This document shows, piece after piece, positions 54,740 to 63,539 of a stretch of DNA of 64,000 bases. How positions within the stretch are numbered: the stretch's first letter is position 1; each line of letters starts with the position of its first letter. This stretch comes from Streptomyces sp. ISL-12 (GTDB lineage: Bacteria > Actinomycetota > Actinomycetes > Streptomycetales > Streptomycetaceae): positions 1 through 64,000 of the forward strand of contig NZ_JAGGOO010000006.1 in NCBI RefSeq assembly GCF_018614415.1, written 5' to 3'. The translations under genes and the position numbers were made by a program. The notes beneath the pieces were generated by a model. That model was not told the DNA's origin, did no database searches, and saw nothing but the letters and a program-made list of their open reading frames with translations.

Positions 54740-56179
54740 TCACACCTCCAGCGACGTCATCACGTGCTTGATCCGCGTGTAGTCGTCGAAACCGTAGGCC
54801 GACAGGTCCTTGCCGTACCCGGACTTCTTGAACCCGCCGTGCGGCATCTCCGCCACCAGCGGGATGTGCGTGTTGATCCACACGCACCCGAAGTCCAGCC
54901 GCCGGGACATCCGCATCGCCCGCCCGTGGTCCTTGGTCCACACCGAGGACGCGAGCGCGTACTCCACGCCGTTGGCCCACTCCACGGCCTGTTCCTCGTC
55001 GCGGAACGCCTGCACGGTGATGACCGGCCCGAAGACCTCGTGCTGCACGATCTCGTCGTCCTGCTTCAGCCCGGAGACGACGGTCGGCGCGTAGAAGTAC
55101 CCCTTCTCACCGACCCGGTGTCCGCCGGCCTCGACCCGGGCGTGCGCGGGCAGCCGCTCGATGAACCCGGCGACCTGCTTGAGCTGGTTGGGGTTGTTGA
55201 GCGGCCCGTACAGCACGTCCTCGTCGTCCGGCTGCCCGGTCCTGGTCTCGGCCGCGGCCTTCGCCAGCGCGCTCACGAACTCGTCGTGGATCGACTCGTG
55301 CACCAGCACCCGCGTCGCCGCCGTACAGTCCTGCCCGGCGTTGAAGAAGCCCGCCGTGGAGATGTCCTCGACGGCCTTGGGGATGTCGGTGTCCTCGAAG
55401 ACGACGACCGGTGCCTTGCCGCCCAGTTCCAGGTGGACCCGCTTCAGGTCCCGGGACGCCGACTCGGCGACCGACATGCCGGCCCGTACGGACCCGGTGA
55501 TGGAGGCCATCGCCGGGGTGGGGTGCTCGACCATCAGCCGGCCGGTGTCGCGGTCGCCGCAGATGACGTTGAAGACGCCCTTGGGCAGCACCGAGCCGAT
55601 GATCTCGGCGATCAGCACGGTGGAGGCCGGCGTGGTGTCGGAGGGCTTCAGGACGACCGTGTTGCCCGCGGCCAGCGCCGGGGCGAACTTCCAGACGGCC
55701 ATCATCATCGGGTAGTTCCACGGCGCGACCTGCGCGCAGACCCCGATCGGCTCCCGGCGCACGAAGGAGGTCAGTCCCTCCATGTACTCGCCGGCGCCGC
55801 GCCCCTCCAGCATCCGCGCCGCGCCCGCGAAGAAGCGGATCTGGTCGACCATCGGCGGGATCTCCTCGGTGCGGGTCAGCCCGATGGGCTTGCCCGTGTT
55901 CTCCACCTCCGCCGCGATCAGTTCCTCGGCCCGCTCCTCGAACGCGTCCGCGATCTTGAGGAGGGCCTTCTGCCGCTCGGCCGGGGTGGTGTCCCGCCAC
56001 GCCGGGAAGGCCGCCGCGGCGGCGGCCATGGCCGCGTCCACGTCCGCCTGCCCGGACAGCGGCGCGGTCGCGTACGCCTCGCCCGTGGCGGGGTTGACCA
56101 CCTCGGTGGTCCGTCCGTCGGCGGCGTCCCGGAACTCACCGTCGATGAAATTGCGCAGACGACGCAGCTCGGTGCTCAC
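54740..56179 (-). CDS. Gamma-aminobutyraldehyde-type dehydrogenase (ALDH3)
   Basis: 479 aa. NAD-binding APWNYPMMMAVWKFAPALAAGN, catalytic Glu in LELGGKAP, Cys285 in AGQDCTAATRVLV and C-terminal EMPHGGFKKSGYGKDLSAYG; the same subgroup as ALDH2 and the usual length for gamma-aminobutyraldehyde or betaine-aldehyde enzymes. The GTG at 56179 has GGAGGG upstream. Divergent from the AsnC regulator and aminotransferase genes, so it probably oxidises the aldehyde made by that aminotransferase. Position and sequence argue for coordinated control by the AsnC protein. Confidence 0.92.
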   Translation of the reverse strand: MSTELRRLRNFIDGEFRDAADGRTTEVVNPATGEAYATAPLSGQADVDAAMAAAAAAFPAWRDTTPAERQKALLKIADAFEERAEELIAAEVENTGKPIGLTRTEEIPPMVDQIRFFAGAARMLEGRGAGEYMEGLTSFVRREPIGVCAQVAPWNYPMMMAVWKFAPALAAGNTVVLKPSDTTPASTVLIAEIIGSVLPKGVFNVICGDRDTGRLMVEHPTPAMASITGSVRAGMSVAESASRDLKRVHLELGGKAPVVVFEDTDIPKAVEDISTAGFFNAGQDCTAATRVLVHESIHDEFVSALAKAAAETRTGQPDDEDVLYGPLNNPNQLKQVAGFIERLPAHARVEAGGHRVGEKGYFYAPTVVSGLKQDDEIVQHEVFGPVITVQAFRDEEQAVEWANGVEYALASSVWTKDHGRAMRMSRRLDFGCVWINTHIPLVAEMPHGGFKKSGYGKDLSAYGFDDYTRIKHVMTSLEV

Positions 56180-56274
56180 TGCCGGCCCTCCAAGTCGTGG
56201 ATGTCCAATGGCTGAGACACCCACACTAATCGGAGCGCCGACGTTTTCAACACCCCCACTCCCCCGCGCGTTGC

Positions 56275-56312
56275 GAAATCCGCACTGCGGAAGCATGTGA
56301 ACAACGGATTTC
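56275..56312. promoter_or_regulatory. Inverted repeat in the ALDH3/AsnC divergent region
   Basis: GAAATCCG (56275-56282)-N22-CGGATTTC (56305-56312). The right half continues AACAACGGATTTCATTGG, resembling the minus-strand motif upstream of ALDH2. Candidate Lrp/AsnC binding region. Confidence 0.6.
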
Positions 56313-56345
56313 ATTGGTCCGGCCTTGCGGAACCGACGAGACGTC

Positions 56346-56861
56346 GTGCACAGTGAAGCCGTGGCCAGTCGAAGCGCAGACCAGAGGGGCTCCCGCGAGT
56401 CCCGGCACGGCAGTCCCCAGCTGGACGCCGTCTCCCTCGCGATCATCGAGCAGCTCCAGGAGGACGGCCGCCGGCCGTACGCCGCCATCGGCAAGGCCGT
56501 CGGCCTGTCCGAGGCGGCCGTGCGCCAGCGCGTGCAGAAGCTGCTCGACCAGGGCGTGATGCAGATCGTCGCCGTCACGGACCCGCTCACCGTGGGCTTC
56601 CGCCGCCAGGCGATGGTCGGCGTCAACGTGGAGGGCGACGTGGAGTCGGTCGCCGACGCGCTGGCCGCGATGTCCGAGTGCGAGTACGTCGTGATGACCG
56701 CGGGCTCCTTCGACCTGATGGTGGAGATCGTCTGCGAGGACGACGACCACCTCCTGGAGGTCATCAACCAACGCATCCGCGCCGTCCCCGGCGTGCGCTC
56801 CACCGAGAGCTTCGTCTACCTCAAGCTCAAGAAGCAGACCTACATGTGGGGAACCCGATAA
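56346..56861 (+). CDS. AsnC/Lrp-family transcriptional regulator
   Basis: 171 aa. N-terminal HTH (about 28-80: LDAVSLAIIEQLQEDGRRPY, IGKAVGLSEAAVRQRVQKLL) and C-terminal RAM ligand-binding domain (VGVNVEGDVESVADALAAM, TAGSFDLMVEIVCED). Start uncertain: the GTG at 56346 was taken; a TTG at 56325 or GTG at 56361 are alternatives, none with a strong ribosome binding site. Three bp before the aminotransferase GTG, so they form an operon, divergent from ALDH3. It probably senses a polyamine or amino acid and controls both sides. Confidence 0.92.
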   Translation: MHSEAVASRSADQRGSRESRHGSPQLDAVSLAIIEQLQEDGRRPYAAIGKAVGLSEAAVRQRVQKLLDQGVMQIVAVTDPLTVGFRRQAMVGVNVEGDVESVADALAAMSECEYVVMTAGSFDLMVEIVCEDDDHLLEVINQRIRAVPGVRSTESFVYLKLKKQTYMWGTR

Positions 56862-56863
56862 TC

Positions 56864-58237
56864 GTGAGCACCGACAGCCCCAAGGACCTCAGCAAGGCCG
56901 CGTACGACCACCTGTGGATGCACTTCACCCGCATGTCGTCGTACGAGAACGCGCCCGTCCCCACCATCGTCCGTGGTGAGGGCACCCACATCTACGACGA
57001 CAAGGGCAAGCGCTACCTCGACGGCCTCGCCGGCCTGTTCGTGGTCCAGGCCGGGCACGGCCGTCAGGAGCTGGCGGAGACCGCCATGAAGCAGGCGCGG
57101 GAGCTGGCCTTCTTCCCGGTGTGGTCCTACGCCCACCCCAAGGCCGTCGAACTGGCCGAGCGCCTGGCGCACGAGGCCCCCGGCGACCTGAACAAGGTCT
57201 TCTTCACCACCGGCGGCGGCGAGGCGGTCGAGACCGCCTGGAAGCTCGCCAAGCAGTACTTCAAGCTGACCGGCAAGCCGACCAAGTACAAGGTGATATC
57301 GCGGGCCGTGGCCTACCACGGCACCCCGCAGGGCGCCCTGTCCATCACCGGCCTGCCCGCCCTGAAGGCCCCCTTCGAGCCGCTCGTGCCGGGCGCGCAC
57401 AAGGTGCCGAACACCAACATCTACCGCGCCCCGCTCCACGGCGACGACCCGGAGGCGTTCGGCCGCTGGGCCGCCGACCAGATCGAGCAGCAGATCCTCT
57501 TCGAGGGCCCGGACACGGTCGCCGCCGTCTTCCTGGAGCCGGTGCAGAACGCGGGCGGCTGCTTCCCGCCCCCGCCCGGCTACTTCCAGCGGGTGCGCGA
57601 GATCTGCGACCAGTACGACGTGCTGCTCGTCTCCGACGAGGTCATCTGCGCCTTCGGCCGCCTGGGCACGACGTTCGCCTGCGACAAGTTCGGCTACGTC
57701 CCGGACATGATCACCTGCGCCAAGGGCATGACCTCGGGCTACTCCCCGATCGGCGCGTGCATCGTCTCGGACCGGCTGGCCGAGCCGTTCTACCGGGGCG
57801 ACAACACCTTCCTGCACGGCTACACCTTCGGCGGCCACCCGGTCTCCGCCGCCGTCGGCCTCGCCAACCTCGACCTGTTCGAGCGGGAGGGCCTCAACCA
57901 GCACGTCCTGGACAACGAGGGCGCCTTCCGCGCCACCCTGGAGAAGCTCCTCGACCTGCCGATCGTCGGCGACGTCCGCGGCAACGGCTTCTTCTACGGC
58001 ATCGAGCTGGTGAAGGACAAGAACACCAAGGAGTCGTTCAACGAGGAGGAGACCGAGCGCGTCCTGTACGGCTTCCTCTCCAAGGCGCTCTTCGACAACG
58101 GCCTGTACTGCCGGGCCGACGACCGCGGCGACCCGGTCGTCCAGCTCGCCCCGCCGCTGATCTCGAACCAGGAGACGTTCGACGAGATCGAGCAGATCCT
58201 GCGCGCGACGCTGACGGAGGCGTGGACCAAGCTGTGA
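56864..58237 (+). CDS. Class-III aminotransferase, putrescine/polyamine type
   Basis: 457 aa PLP enzyme. LWMHFTRMSSYENAPVPTIV and GHGRQELAETAMKQARELAF are characteristic of the SpuC/polyamine:pyruvate group, as are FFTTGGGEAVETAWKLAKQY and Lys287 in TCAKGMTSGYSPIGA. It would deaminate putrescine or spermidine to an aminoaldehyde for ALDH2/ALDH3. GTG start with GGGGAA upstream, overlapping nothing but only 2 bp after the AsnC stop. An imperfect GC-rich hairpin follows (58260-58307). Confidence 0.92.
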   Translation: MSTDSPKDLSKAAYDHLWMHFTRMSSYENAPVPTIVRGEGTHIYDDKGKRYLDGLAGLFVVQAGHGRQELAETAMKQARELAFFPVWSYAHPKAVELAERLAHEAPGDLNKVFFTTGGGEAVETAWKLAKQYFKLTGKPTKYKVISRAVAYHGTPQGALSITGLPALKAPFEPLVPGAHKVPNTNIYRAPLHGDDPEAFGRWAADQIEQQILFEGPDTVAAVFLEPVQNAGGCFPPPPGYFQRVREICDQYDVLLVSDEVICAFGRLGTTFACDKFGYVPDMITCAKGMTSGYSPIGACIVSDRLAEPFYRGDNTFLHGYTFGGHPVSAAVGLANLDLFEREGLNQHVLDNEGAFRATLEKLLDLPIVGDVRGNGFFYGIELVKDKNTKESFNEEETERVLYGFLSKALFDNGLYCRADDRGDPVVQLAPPLISNQETFDEIEQILRATLTEAWTKL

Positions 58238-58427
58238 CCATCTGACGTCATGATCATCCGCGGCCCCGGCGCCGACCGTTCGAGTGAGAAACGGCGGCCC
58301 GGGGCTGTGTGCTGTCCGCGGCGGCTCCGGGGAGTCCCTAGCGTGCCACTGACCGATGGCCCCCGCCCTCGTTCGCCCGGAAGGGGGACGGGCGGCGGGG
58401 AAACGGATCAGAACGAGGTGTACGCCG

Positions 58428-59222
58428 ATGGTGGCCCCGCCGGACAAGCCGGACAAGCCGGACAACGACGTGATCCGGGCAAGCGCCCTGCACTTTGAGC
58501 ACCACGACGGCTCCCCCGCGCTCCAGGGCGTCTCCCTCGGCGTCCGCAAGGGCGAGGTCCTCGCCGTGCGCGGCCCGCGCGGCAGCGGCAAGACGTCACT
58601 GCTGCGGTGCCTCGCCGGACTGGACCGGCCGCAGCGCGGCGAGGTGTGGTTCGACGGCGTCGCGGTGCACACCCTGAGCCCGCTCGCCCGTGAGCGGCTG
58701 CGCCGCGACCGGTTCGGCTGGATCGACCCCGCCCCGGTGCTCGTACCCGAGCTGACCGCCTGGGAGAACGCCGCCCTCCCCCTGATGCTGCGCGGCACCG
58801 GCCGGCGCCGGGCCCGGCAGGCCGCCCTGGAGTGGCTGGAACGCCTCGACGTCGACGGGAAGGCACGGCTGCGGCCGCACGAACTGCGGCAGTCCGAACG
58901 GCAGCGGGTCTGCGTGGCCCGCGCGCTCGCCGTCGTCCCCTCGGTGCTGTTCGCCGACGAGCCGACCGCCCCGCTGCACCGCGCCGAGAGCGCCCAGGTG
59001 CTGCGCACCCTGACCACGGCGGCCCGCTCTCACGGCGTCACGGTCGTGCTCGCCGCCCACGGTCCGCAGGGCGCCGCCCTCGCCGACCGCGCGGTGACCC
59101 TGCTGGACGGACGCCGGGTCACGACCCTGCACCTGCCCCCGGTCACCGACGCGGCGGAGAGCGCGGGGGCCTCCGGCGGCACCGGAACGGAAGGCCGGGC
59201 GGCGTGCTCGCTCTCCGCCTGA
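58428..59222 (+). CDS. MacB-type ABC ATPase with degenerate motifs
   Basis: 264 aa. Walker A GPRGSGKT is intact, and Walker B FADEPTAPL keeps its Glu. The signature LSGGQ position reads LRQSE, the Q-loop Gln is Pro (GWIDPAPVLVPELT) and the D-loop Asp is replaced (APLHRAE). The H-loop His remains (LAAHGPQ). ATP may bind but hydrolysis is doubtful, or a partner supplies function. A KPDKPDKPDN repeat (9-bp tandem DNA) lies near the N-terminus. The ATG at 58428 has GAGGTG upstream. It overlaps its permease by 19 bp. Confidence 0.87.
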   Translation: MVAPPDKPDKPDNDVIRASALHFEHHDGSPALQGVSLGVRKGEVLAVRGPRGSGKTSLLRCLAGLDRPQRGEVWFDGVAVHTLSPLARERLRRDRFGWIDPAPVLVPELTAWENAALPLMLRGTGRRRARQAALEWLERLDVDGKARLRPHELRQSERQRVCVARALAVVPSVLFADEPTAPLHRAESAQVLRTLTTAARSHGVTVVLAAHGPQGAALADRAVTLLDGRRVTTLHLPPVTDAAESAGASGGTGTEGRAACSLSA

Positions 59223-60874
59223 CCCGCGCCGCGGGCCTCGCCGTGCGGCTGCGCAGGCTGCTGGTGGCGGTCGCGTCGGCGGGCACCGGCTTCCTGCTGC
59301 TGTGCTCCCTCGGCCACGCGCTGACCCACCCGGACACCGTGGGCGACTCCGCCCTCCGGCTGGCCTGGTGCGCGGCGCCGCTCGCCGCCACGGTGTACCT
59401 CGCGGTCGCGGTGGCCCGTACCGACCCCGGCACCCGGCCCCGTACCGGGCTGTCGGCGGTCGGCCTGGGGCCGGGCCGGCTGATGGCCGCATCGGCGACC
59501 ACCACGGCCGCGGCCTGCGTCCTCGGCTCGGTCGTGGCGCTGCTCGTCCTCCTCCGGCTGCGCGGCGACCTGGCGGGCCGGCCCGTCACCGGCGCCCTCG
59601 CCGACACCTGCGCCGTGGGCCTGACCCTGCCGCTCCCGGCGGTCCTGACCCTGCTGGCGCTGGTGCCGGTGGCGGCGTCGGCGTCGGTGGCCGTGGCCCT
59701 GCGCCCGCGTGAGACACCCCGGTCCGCCCCGGCGGGCGGCGCGGGGCGGCGGTACGGCCGCTTCGGGGCGTACGGCCTGGCGGCGCGGGAGACCTTCGGG
59801 GCGTACGGCCGCTTCGGCGCCCGCCGGGCGACGGCTCCCGCGGCTGCCGTCCCGGCGAGCACGGGTACCGGACGCTCCGCGCTCGCCCCGGCCACGACGG
59901 ACGCCACCGCCGGCGGGGCGGGAGGCACCCCGGCGCCGCCGGGAGGCGTCCTGACCGCATCGGGCCACGCCTCTGCGGGCCACGTACAGACCGCCACGGG
60001 CGACGGCACGGCGGCAGGCCACGCGCAGACCGCCCGGGACAACGGCCCAGCAGGCCCCACCCCCGCCGCCACGGACAGCAGCCCAGCACGCACCGCACAG
60101 CCCGTCACCCTCACCGGCCCGGCAGACCACGCGCAGACCGCCGCAGCCGACGGCACGGCGGCAGGCCACGCGCAGACCGCCCGGGACAACGGCCCAGCAG
60201 GCCCTGCCCCGGCCGCCGCGGACAGCAGCCCGGCGGGCCACGGCGCCCCAGCCGTCCCGGTCACCGGCCCGGCGGGCACCGCGCACGCCCGCCCGGCCAC
60301 CGCCGCCCTCCCCTGGGGCATCTCCGTACTGGCCGCCGGTCTGGCCGTGGAGGCCATGGCGGACCGCACCGGCGGCACCGGCGCCCCCGCCGCCGGTGTG
60401 CTCGTCGGCTGGGCGCTGACCGCCCTCGGCCTGGCGCTCGCCGGCCCCGGCCTCACCCATCTGTGCGGGCGCCTGCTCCAGGCGGTCCGCCCGGGTGCCC
60501 TGCGGCTGCTGGCCGGCCGGGGCCTCATGGAGGAGGCGCACCGTCTCGGCCGCCCCCTGGGCGTGGTCTGCGCGGTCGCCTCGGCGGCGTACGCGGCGGC
60601 GGTGCTGCGCGGCGCGGACGGATCGTCGTTCGGCCCGCTCAGCACCCTCGGCGCCCTCCTCGTGTCGGGCTGCGCGGTGGCCACCTTGCTGACCACCGCC
60701 GTCGAGGCCAAGCACTCCCGCGCCGACGCCACGTCAGCGCTGGTGCGGCTCGGGGCGCCGGCCACGGTGCTGCGCGGTGCCGCCGCGCTGCGCGCGGTCG
60801 CCCTGCTGGCCGCGTTCGGTCCGCTGACGCTGGCGATCGCGGAGCTGGCGGCGCTTCCGCTGGCCCGCCCGTAA
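59204..60874 (+). CDS. FtsX/MacB-like permease with repeat-rich insertion
   Basis: 556 aa, GTG start inside the ATPase gene. N-terminal TM helices (about 15-180: LLVAVASAGTGFLLLCSLG, LAATVYLAVAVA, LGSVVALLVLLRL, LTLPLPAVLTLLALVPVA). A long Ala/Gly/Thr/His hydrophilic stretch (about 185-365) contains a 49-residue direct repeat. Four more TM helices follow (SVLAAGLAVEAMA, LTALGLALAGPGLTHL, VVCAVASAAYAAAVL, LLAAFGPLTLAIAEL). Membrane partner of the preceding ATPase; cargo unknown. The repeated linker looks recently expanded. Confidence 0.82.
   Translation: MLALRLTRAAGLAVRLRRLLVAVASAGTGFLLLCSLGHALTHPDTVGDSALRLAWCAAPLAATVYLAVAVARTDPGTRPRTGLSAVGLGPGRLMAASATTTAAACVLGSVVALLVLLRLRGDLAGRPVTGALADTCAVGLTLPLPAVLTLLALVPVAASASVAVALRPRETPRSAPAGGAGRRYGRFGAYGLAARETFGAYGRFGARRATAPAAAVPASTGTGRSALAPATTDATAGGAGGTPAPPGGVLTASGHASAGHVQTATGDGTAAGHAQTARDNGPAGPTPAATDSSPARTAQPVTLTGPADHAQTAAADGTAAGHAQTARDNGPAGPAPAAADSSPAGHGAPAVPVTGPAGTAHARPATAALPWGISVLAAGLAVEAMADRTGGTGAPAAGVLVGWALTALGLALAGPGLTHLCGRLLQAVRPGALRLLAGRGLMEEAHRLGRPLGVVCAVASAAYAAAVLRGADGSSFGPLSTLGALLVSGCAVATLLTTAVEAKHSRADATSALVRLGAPATVLRGAAALRAVALLAAFGPLTLAIAELAALPLARP
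60001..60204 (+). repeat. 147-bp-period direct repeat inside the permease gene
   Basis: A 57-bp block (60001-60057, starting CGACGGCACGGCGGCAGG) recurs identically at 60148-60204, with related partial copies between. In-frame, encoding the DGTAAGHAQTARDNGPAG motif twice. Confidence 0.8.
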
Positions 60875-60984
60875 GAAGGACCGTTCGCAAAAAAGATCGA
60901 GGGAATCTTCCGATCGGCGATGAGTTCGCGCCCGGTCCCCGGTCTACTCCTGCGAACGACACGACACCGACGGGAGAGGCCCGC

Positions 60985-61392
60985 ATGTACCAGCAGATGA
61001 TCTTCGTGAACCTGGCCACCGACGACCTCGACGCCTCCAAGAGGTTCTTCACCGCGCTCGGGTACACGATCAACGCCCAGTTCAGCGACGACTCGACCGC
61101 CTCGATCCCGCTCAGCGACACCATCGTGGTCATGCTGCACACCCCGCAGAAGTACGGCGTGTTCACGAAGAAGGACATCGTCGACTCCCGCAAGAGCAGC
61201 GAGGTGCTGCTCGCGCTGAGCGCCGAGAGCCGCGAGAAGGTCGACGAGCTGGTCGAGAAGGCGGTCGCGGCCGGCGGCTCGGTCACCGGCGAGCCCCAGG
61301 ACCACGGTTTCATGTACGGCCGCGCCTTCGACGACCTCGACGGCCACACCTGGGAGGTCGTGTGGATGGACCCGGCCGCGGTGGAGGGCTGA
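60985..61392 (+). CDS. VOC/glyoxalase-fold protein
   Basis: 135 aa. Two beta-alpha-beta-beta-beta units (MIFVNLATDDLDASKRFFTAL, and EVLLALSAESREKVDELVEKA) ending HGFMYGRAFDDLDGHTWEVVW. Belongs to the PhnB/YraH-like branch of the vicinal-oxygen-chelate superfamily; enzymatic or resistance function not predictable. GGGAGAGG precedes the ATG. Stands alone between the permease and the LOG gene. Confidence 0.9.
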   Translation: MYQQMIFVNLATDDLDASKRFFTALGYTINAQFSDDSTASIPLSDTIVVMLHTPQKYGVFTKKDIVDSRKSSEVLLALSAESREKVDELVEKAVAAGGSVTGEPQDHGFMYGRAFDDLDGHTWEVVWMDPAAVEG

Positions 61393-61406
61393 CAGCCGCC
61401 CGCGCC

Positions 61407-61412
61407 TAGCAT
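61407..61412 (+). promoter_or_regulatory. -10 element of the LOG-family gene (leaderless?)
   Basis: TAGCAT ends 6 nt before the GTG at 61419 and no ribosome binding site is present, suggesting a leaderless transcript. Confidence 0.4.
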
Positions 61413-61418
61413 GGGCGG

Positions 61419-62546
61419 GTGGATGACCTGACACCCGCCCAGCCGTACCATGCCGCCCACGACCGTGAGATAGAGAGCCTCGCCGAGTTCGACGAGGTCC
61501 TCGCCCGCGGCGCGGGCCTCGCGCACTACCGCGTCCAGGCCGTCGACCTGACGGACCGTACGGACGCACTCCTGACCGTGGGGGCCACCGGCGCCGTCTT
61601 CCTCGGCTGCCCGATGGACGACAAGGCCGCCACCGCCGTACGCGCCGCCGGGGCCCTGGTGTTCCCGCCCGTGCCCGGCCTGCCCTTCGATCCCTACCGC
61701 GCGTCCGTCTACTCCCCCGACGACCTGTACGCCGGTCTGTCCGACGGCTACGGGACGACACCGGACGCGCTGGCCTACGCCTGGTTCCAGCGGACCAAGG
61801 CGGACGGCGACATCTTCGCCTCCATGCTGCGCGCCGTCCACGACGACGCCGTCTCCGACGCGGTCGACGAACTCCTCGCCGGCGCCCGGGTGGTGGGCGT
61901 CATGGGCGGCCACGCGATGGCGCGCGGCACCGAGGCGTACGCCGGAGCGGCCCGCCTCGGCCGCGAGCTGGCCCGCGCCGGCTTCACCGTGGCCACCGGC
62001 GGCGGCCCCGGTGCCATGGAGGCGGCCAACCTGGGTGCCTACGCCGCCCCGTTCGCCGACGCCATGCTGGAGGAGGCGCTGCTGCTGCTCGCCAAGGCCC
62101 CCTCCTTCACGCCGTCGATCGAGGAGTGGGCGCGGGCCGCCTTCGAGGTGCGCGAGCGCTGGCCGGACGGCGGCGCCTCGGTCGGCATCCCGACCTGGTT
62201 CTACGGCCACGAGCCGCCGAACGCCTTCGCCGCGCACATCGCCAAGTACTTCGCCAACGCCACCCGCGAGGACGGCCTGCTGGCCCGCTCCAACGCGGGG
62301 GTCGTCTTCCTGCCGGGCGCCGCCGGGACCGTACAGGAGGTCTTCGACAACGCCACGCCGAACTACTACGAGTCGCGCGGCGAGCCCACGCCCATGGTGC
62401 TGGTGAATGAGGCGCACTGGACCGAGAAGCTGCCGGCGTGGCCGCTGCTGCGGGCGCTGGCCCGGGGGCGGTCGATGGAGTCGCGGATCACTCTGGTCGA
62501 CCGGATCGAGGACGCACCGGCGGCACTGAAACTTATTCGAGGTTAA
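61419..62546 (+). CDS. LOG-family (Rossmann) protein
   Basis: 375 aa. The central Rossmann domain has VVGVMGGHAMARGTEAYAGA, ATGGGPGAMEAANLGAY and VVFLPGAAGTVQEVFDNAT, matching the nucleotide-binding and PGGxGTxxE motifs of LOG/'lysine decarboxylase' proteins, here PGAAGTVQE. LOG enzymes cleave nucleoside monophosphates; this longer version (extra N-terminal about 130 residues and C-terminal tail) is an uncharacterised actinobacterial subgroup. GTG start chosen by the upstream -10. Followed by a strong promoter for the next gene. Confidence 0.88.
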   Translation: MDDLTPAQPYHAAHDREIESLAEFDEVLARGAGLAHYRVQAVDLTDRTDALLTVGATGAVFLGCPMDDKAATAVRAAGALVFPPVPGLPFDPYRASVYSPDDLYAGLSDGYGTTPDALAYAWFQRTKADGDIFASMLRAVHDDAVSDAVDELLAGARVVGVMGGHAMARGTEAYAGAARLGRELARAGFTVATGGGPGAMEAANLGAYAAPFADAMLEEALLLLAKAPSFTPSIEEWARAAFEVRERWPDGGASVGIPTWFYGHEPPNAFAAHIAKYFANATREDGLLARSNAGVVFLPGAAGTVQEVFDNATPNYYESRGEPTPMVLVNEAHWTEKLPAWPLLRALARGRSMESRITLVDRIEDAPAALKLIRG

Positions 62547-62584
62547 TAAGAGGGCAAAGCCAATGTCCGTATGGCCTCTACGCG

Positions 62585-62614
62585 TTGACACTGCCGGTGT
62601 ACTGCCAATAGACC
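62585..62614 (+). promoter_or_regulatory. Promoter of the LAETG protein gene
   Basis: TTGACA (62585-62590), 18-bp spacer, TAGACC (62609-62614). The expected leader is about 80 nt. Confidence 0.75.
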
Positions 62615-62702
62615 TGTGAGTCTCCTGGGACCGCGGTGTCGCGGAAGTGTGACCACCGGCCCCGGGCAACCCCCCGCACCCAGCATCCGGTAAAGGACCA
62701 AC

Positions 62703-63422
62703 GTGCCCCTGCCCATACTCAGAAGTGCGGCGTCCCGCCGTAGCGTTCGTGCCCTCGGTGTGGCGACCGCCGCGGTCGCCCTGGCCGTCGGCGCCGCCGG
62801 CAACGCACTCGCCTGCAACATCGGCGAGTTCAGCGCCGACGCCACGTGCGACGGCGCCAAGGGTGTCATCACCGTGACCGACGTGGACGCCGGTGGCGTC
62901 AACGCCGTCGTCACCGTCTTCCGTCAGAGCGACGGCGGCGAGGAGAAGGTCGGCGAGCAGGAGGTGAAGGGGTCCCGCGAGGGCACCACCATCACCTTCA
63001 CCGAGGACTGGAAGCCGAGCACCGAGTACCGCATCCACGTCAAGGCCGCGCCGTACGTGGACGAGGACATCAAGCCGAACCTCGTCACGCCGGCCACCGC
63101 CTGTGGCGGCGGCGAGGAGGAGGAGTCCCCGACTCCGACCCCGACGCCGTCCGAGTCCTCCTCGACCCCGGCCGAGGAGGAGTCCGAGACCCCGGTTCCG
63201 TCTCCGTCGACCCCGGCGGCCTCGGAGAGCGAGTCCACCGTTCCGGCGGAGGACACCGCGAGCAACGCTCCGTCGCCCGCGGCCGGTGACTCCAACCTCG
63301 CCGAGACCGGCGCCAACTCCAACACCGGCGTGATCGCCGGGGTCGCGGCCGCCCTGGTCGTGGTCGGCGGTGGCGCGGTGTTCTTCGGCATGCGCCGCCG
63401 TGGCGCGAAGAGCGAGAGCTGA
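62703..63422 (+). CDS. Sortase-anchored cell-surface protein (LAETG)
   Basis: 239 aa. Signal peptide (about 1-37, [22 protein letters not shown]), a beta domain of about 100 residues with two Cys ([15 protein letters not shown]), and a Ser/Thr/Pro/Glu-rich spacer (about 140-195, tandem [14 protein letters not shown]). It ends with sorting signal LAETG, TM helix ([20 protein letters not shown]) and basic tail [10 protein letters not shown]. LAxTG is recognised by Streptomyces class E sortases, so it should be attached to peptidoglycan. GTG start with AAAGGA eight nt upstream. Confidence 0.93.
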   Translation: MPLPILRSAASRRSVRALGVATAAVALAVGAAGNALACNIGEFSADATCDGAKGVITVTDVDAGGVNAVVTVFRQSDGGEEKVGEQEVKGSREGTTITFTEDWKPSTEYRIHVKAAPYVDEDIKPNLVTPATACGGGEEEESPTPTPTPSESSSTPAEEESETPVPSPSTPAASESESTVPAEDTASNAPSPAAGDSNLAETGANSNTGVIAGVAAALVVVGGGAVFFGMRRRGAKSES

Positions 63423-63440
63423 CGTCACGTCAGTACGGGT

Positions 63441-63486
63441 GGTGGCCCGTCCCCCTTTGTCGCGGTTCTCCGGGGGGCGGGCCACC
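63441..63486. terminator. Bidirectional terminator after the LAETG gene
   Basis: Fifteen-bp stem GGTGGCCCGTCCCCC / GGGGGGCGGGCCACC (one T-G wobble) with a 16-nt loop between convergent genes. Confidence 0.82.
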
Positions 63487-63539
63487 GTCACGCCGGCTCC
63501 GGGCCGACTGCCGAGTCGGCTGCCGAGCCGGCCCTCAGG

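Noticed and set aside
61419-62546. Lysine decarboxylase annotation
   Set aside because: The motifs are of the LOG Rossmann family; no PLP-dependent decarboxylase features.
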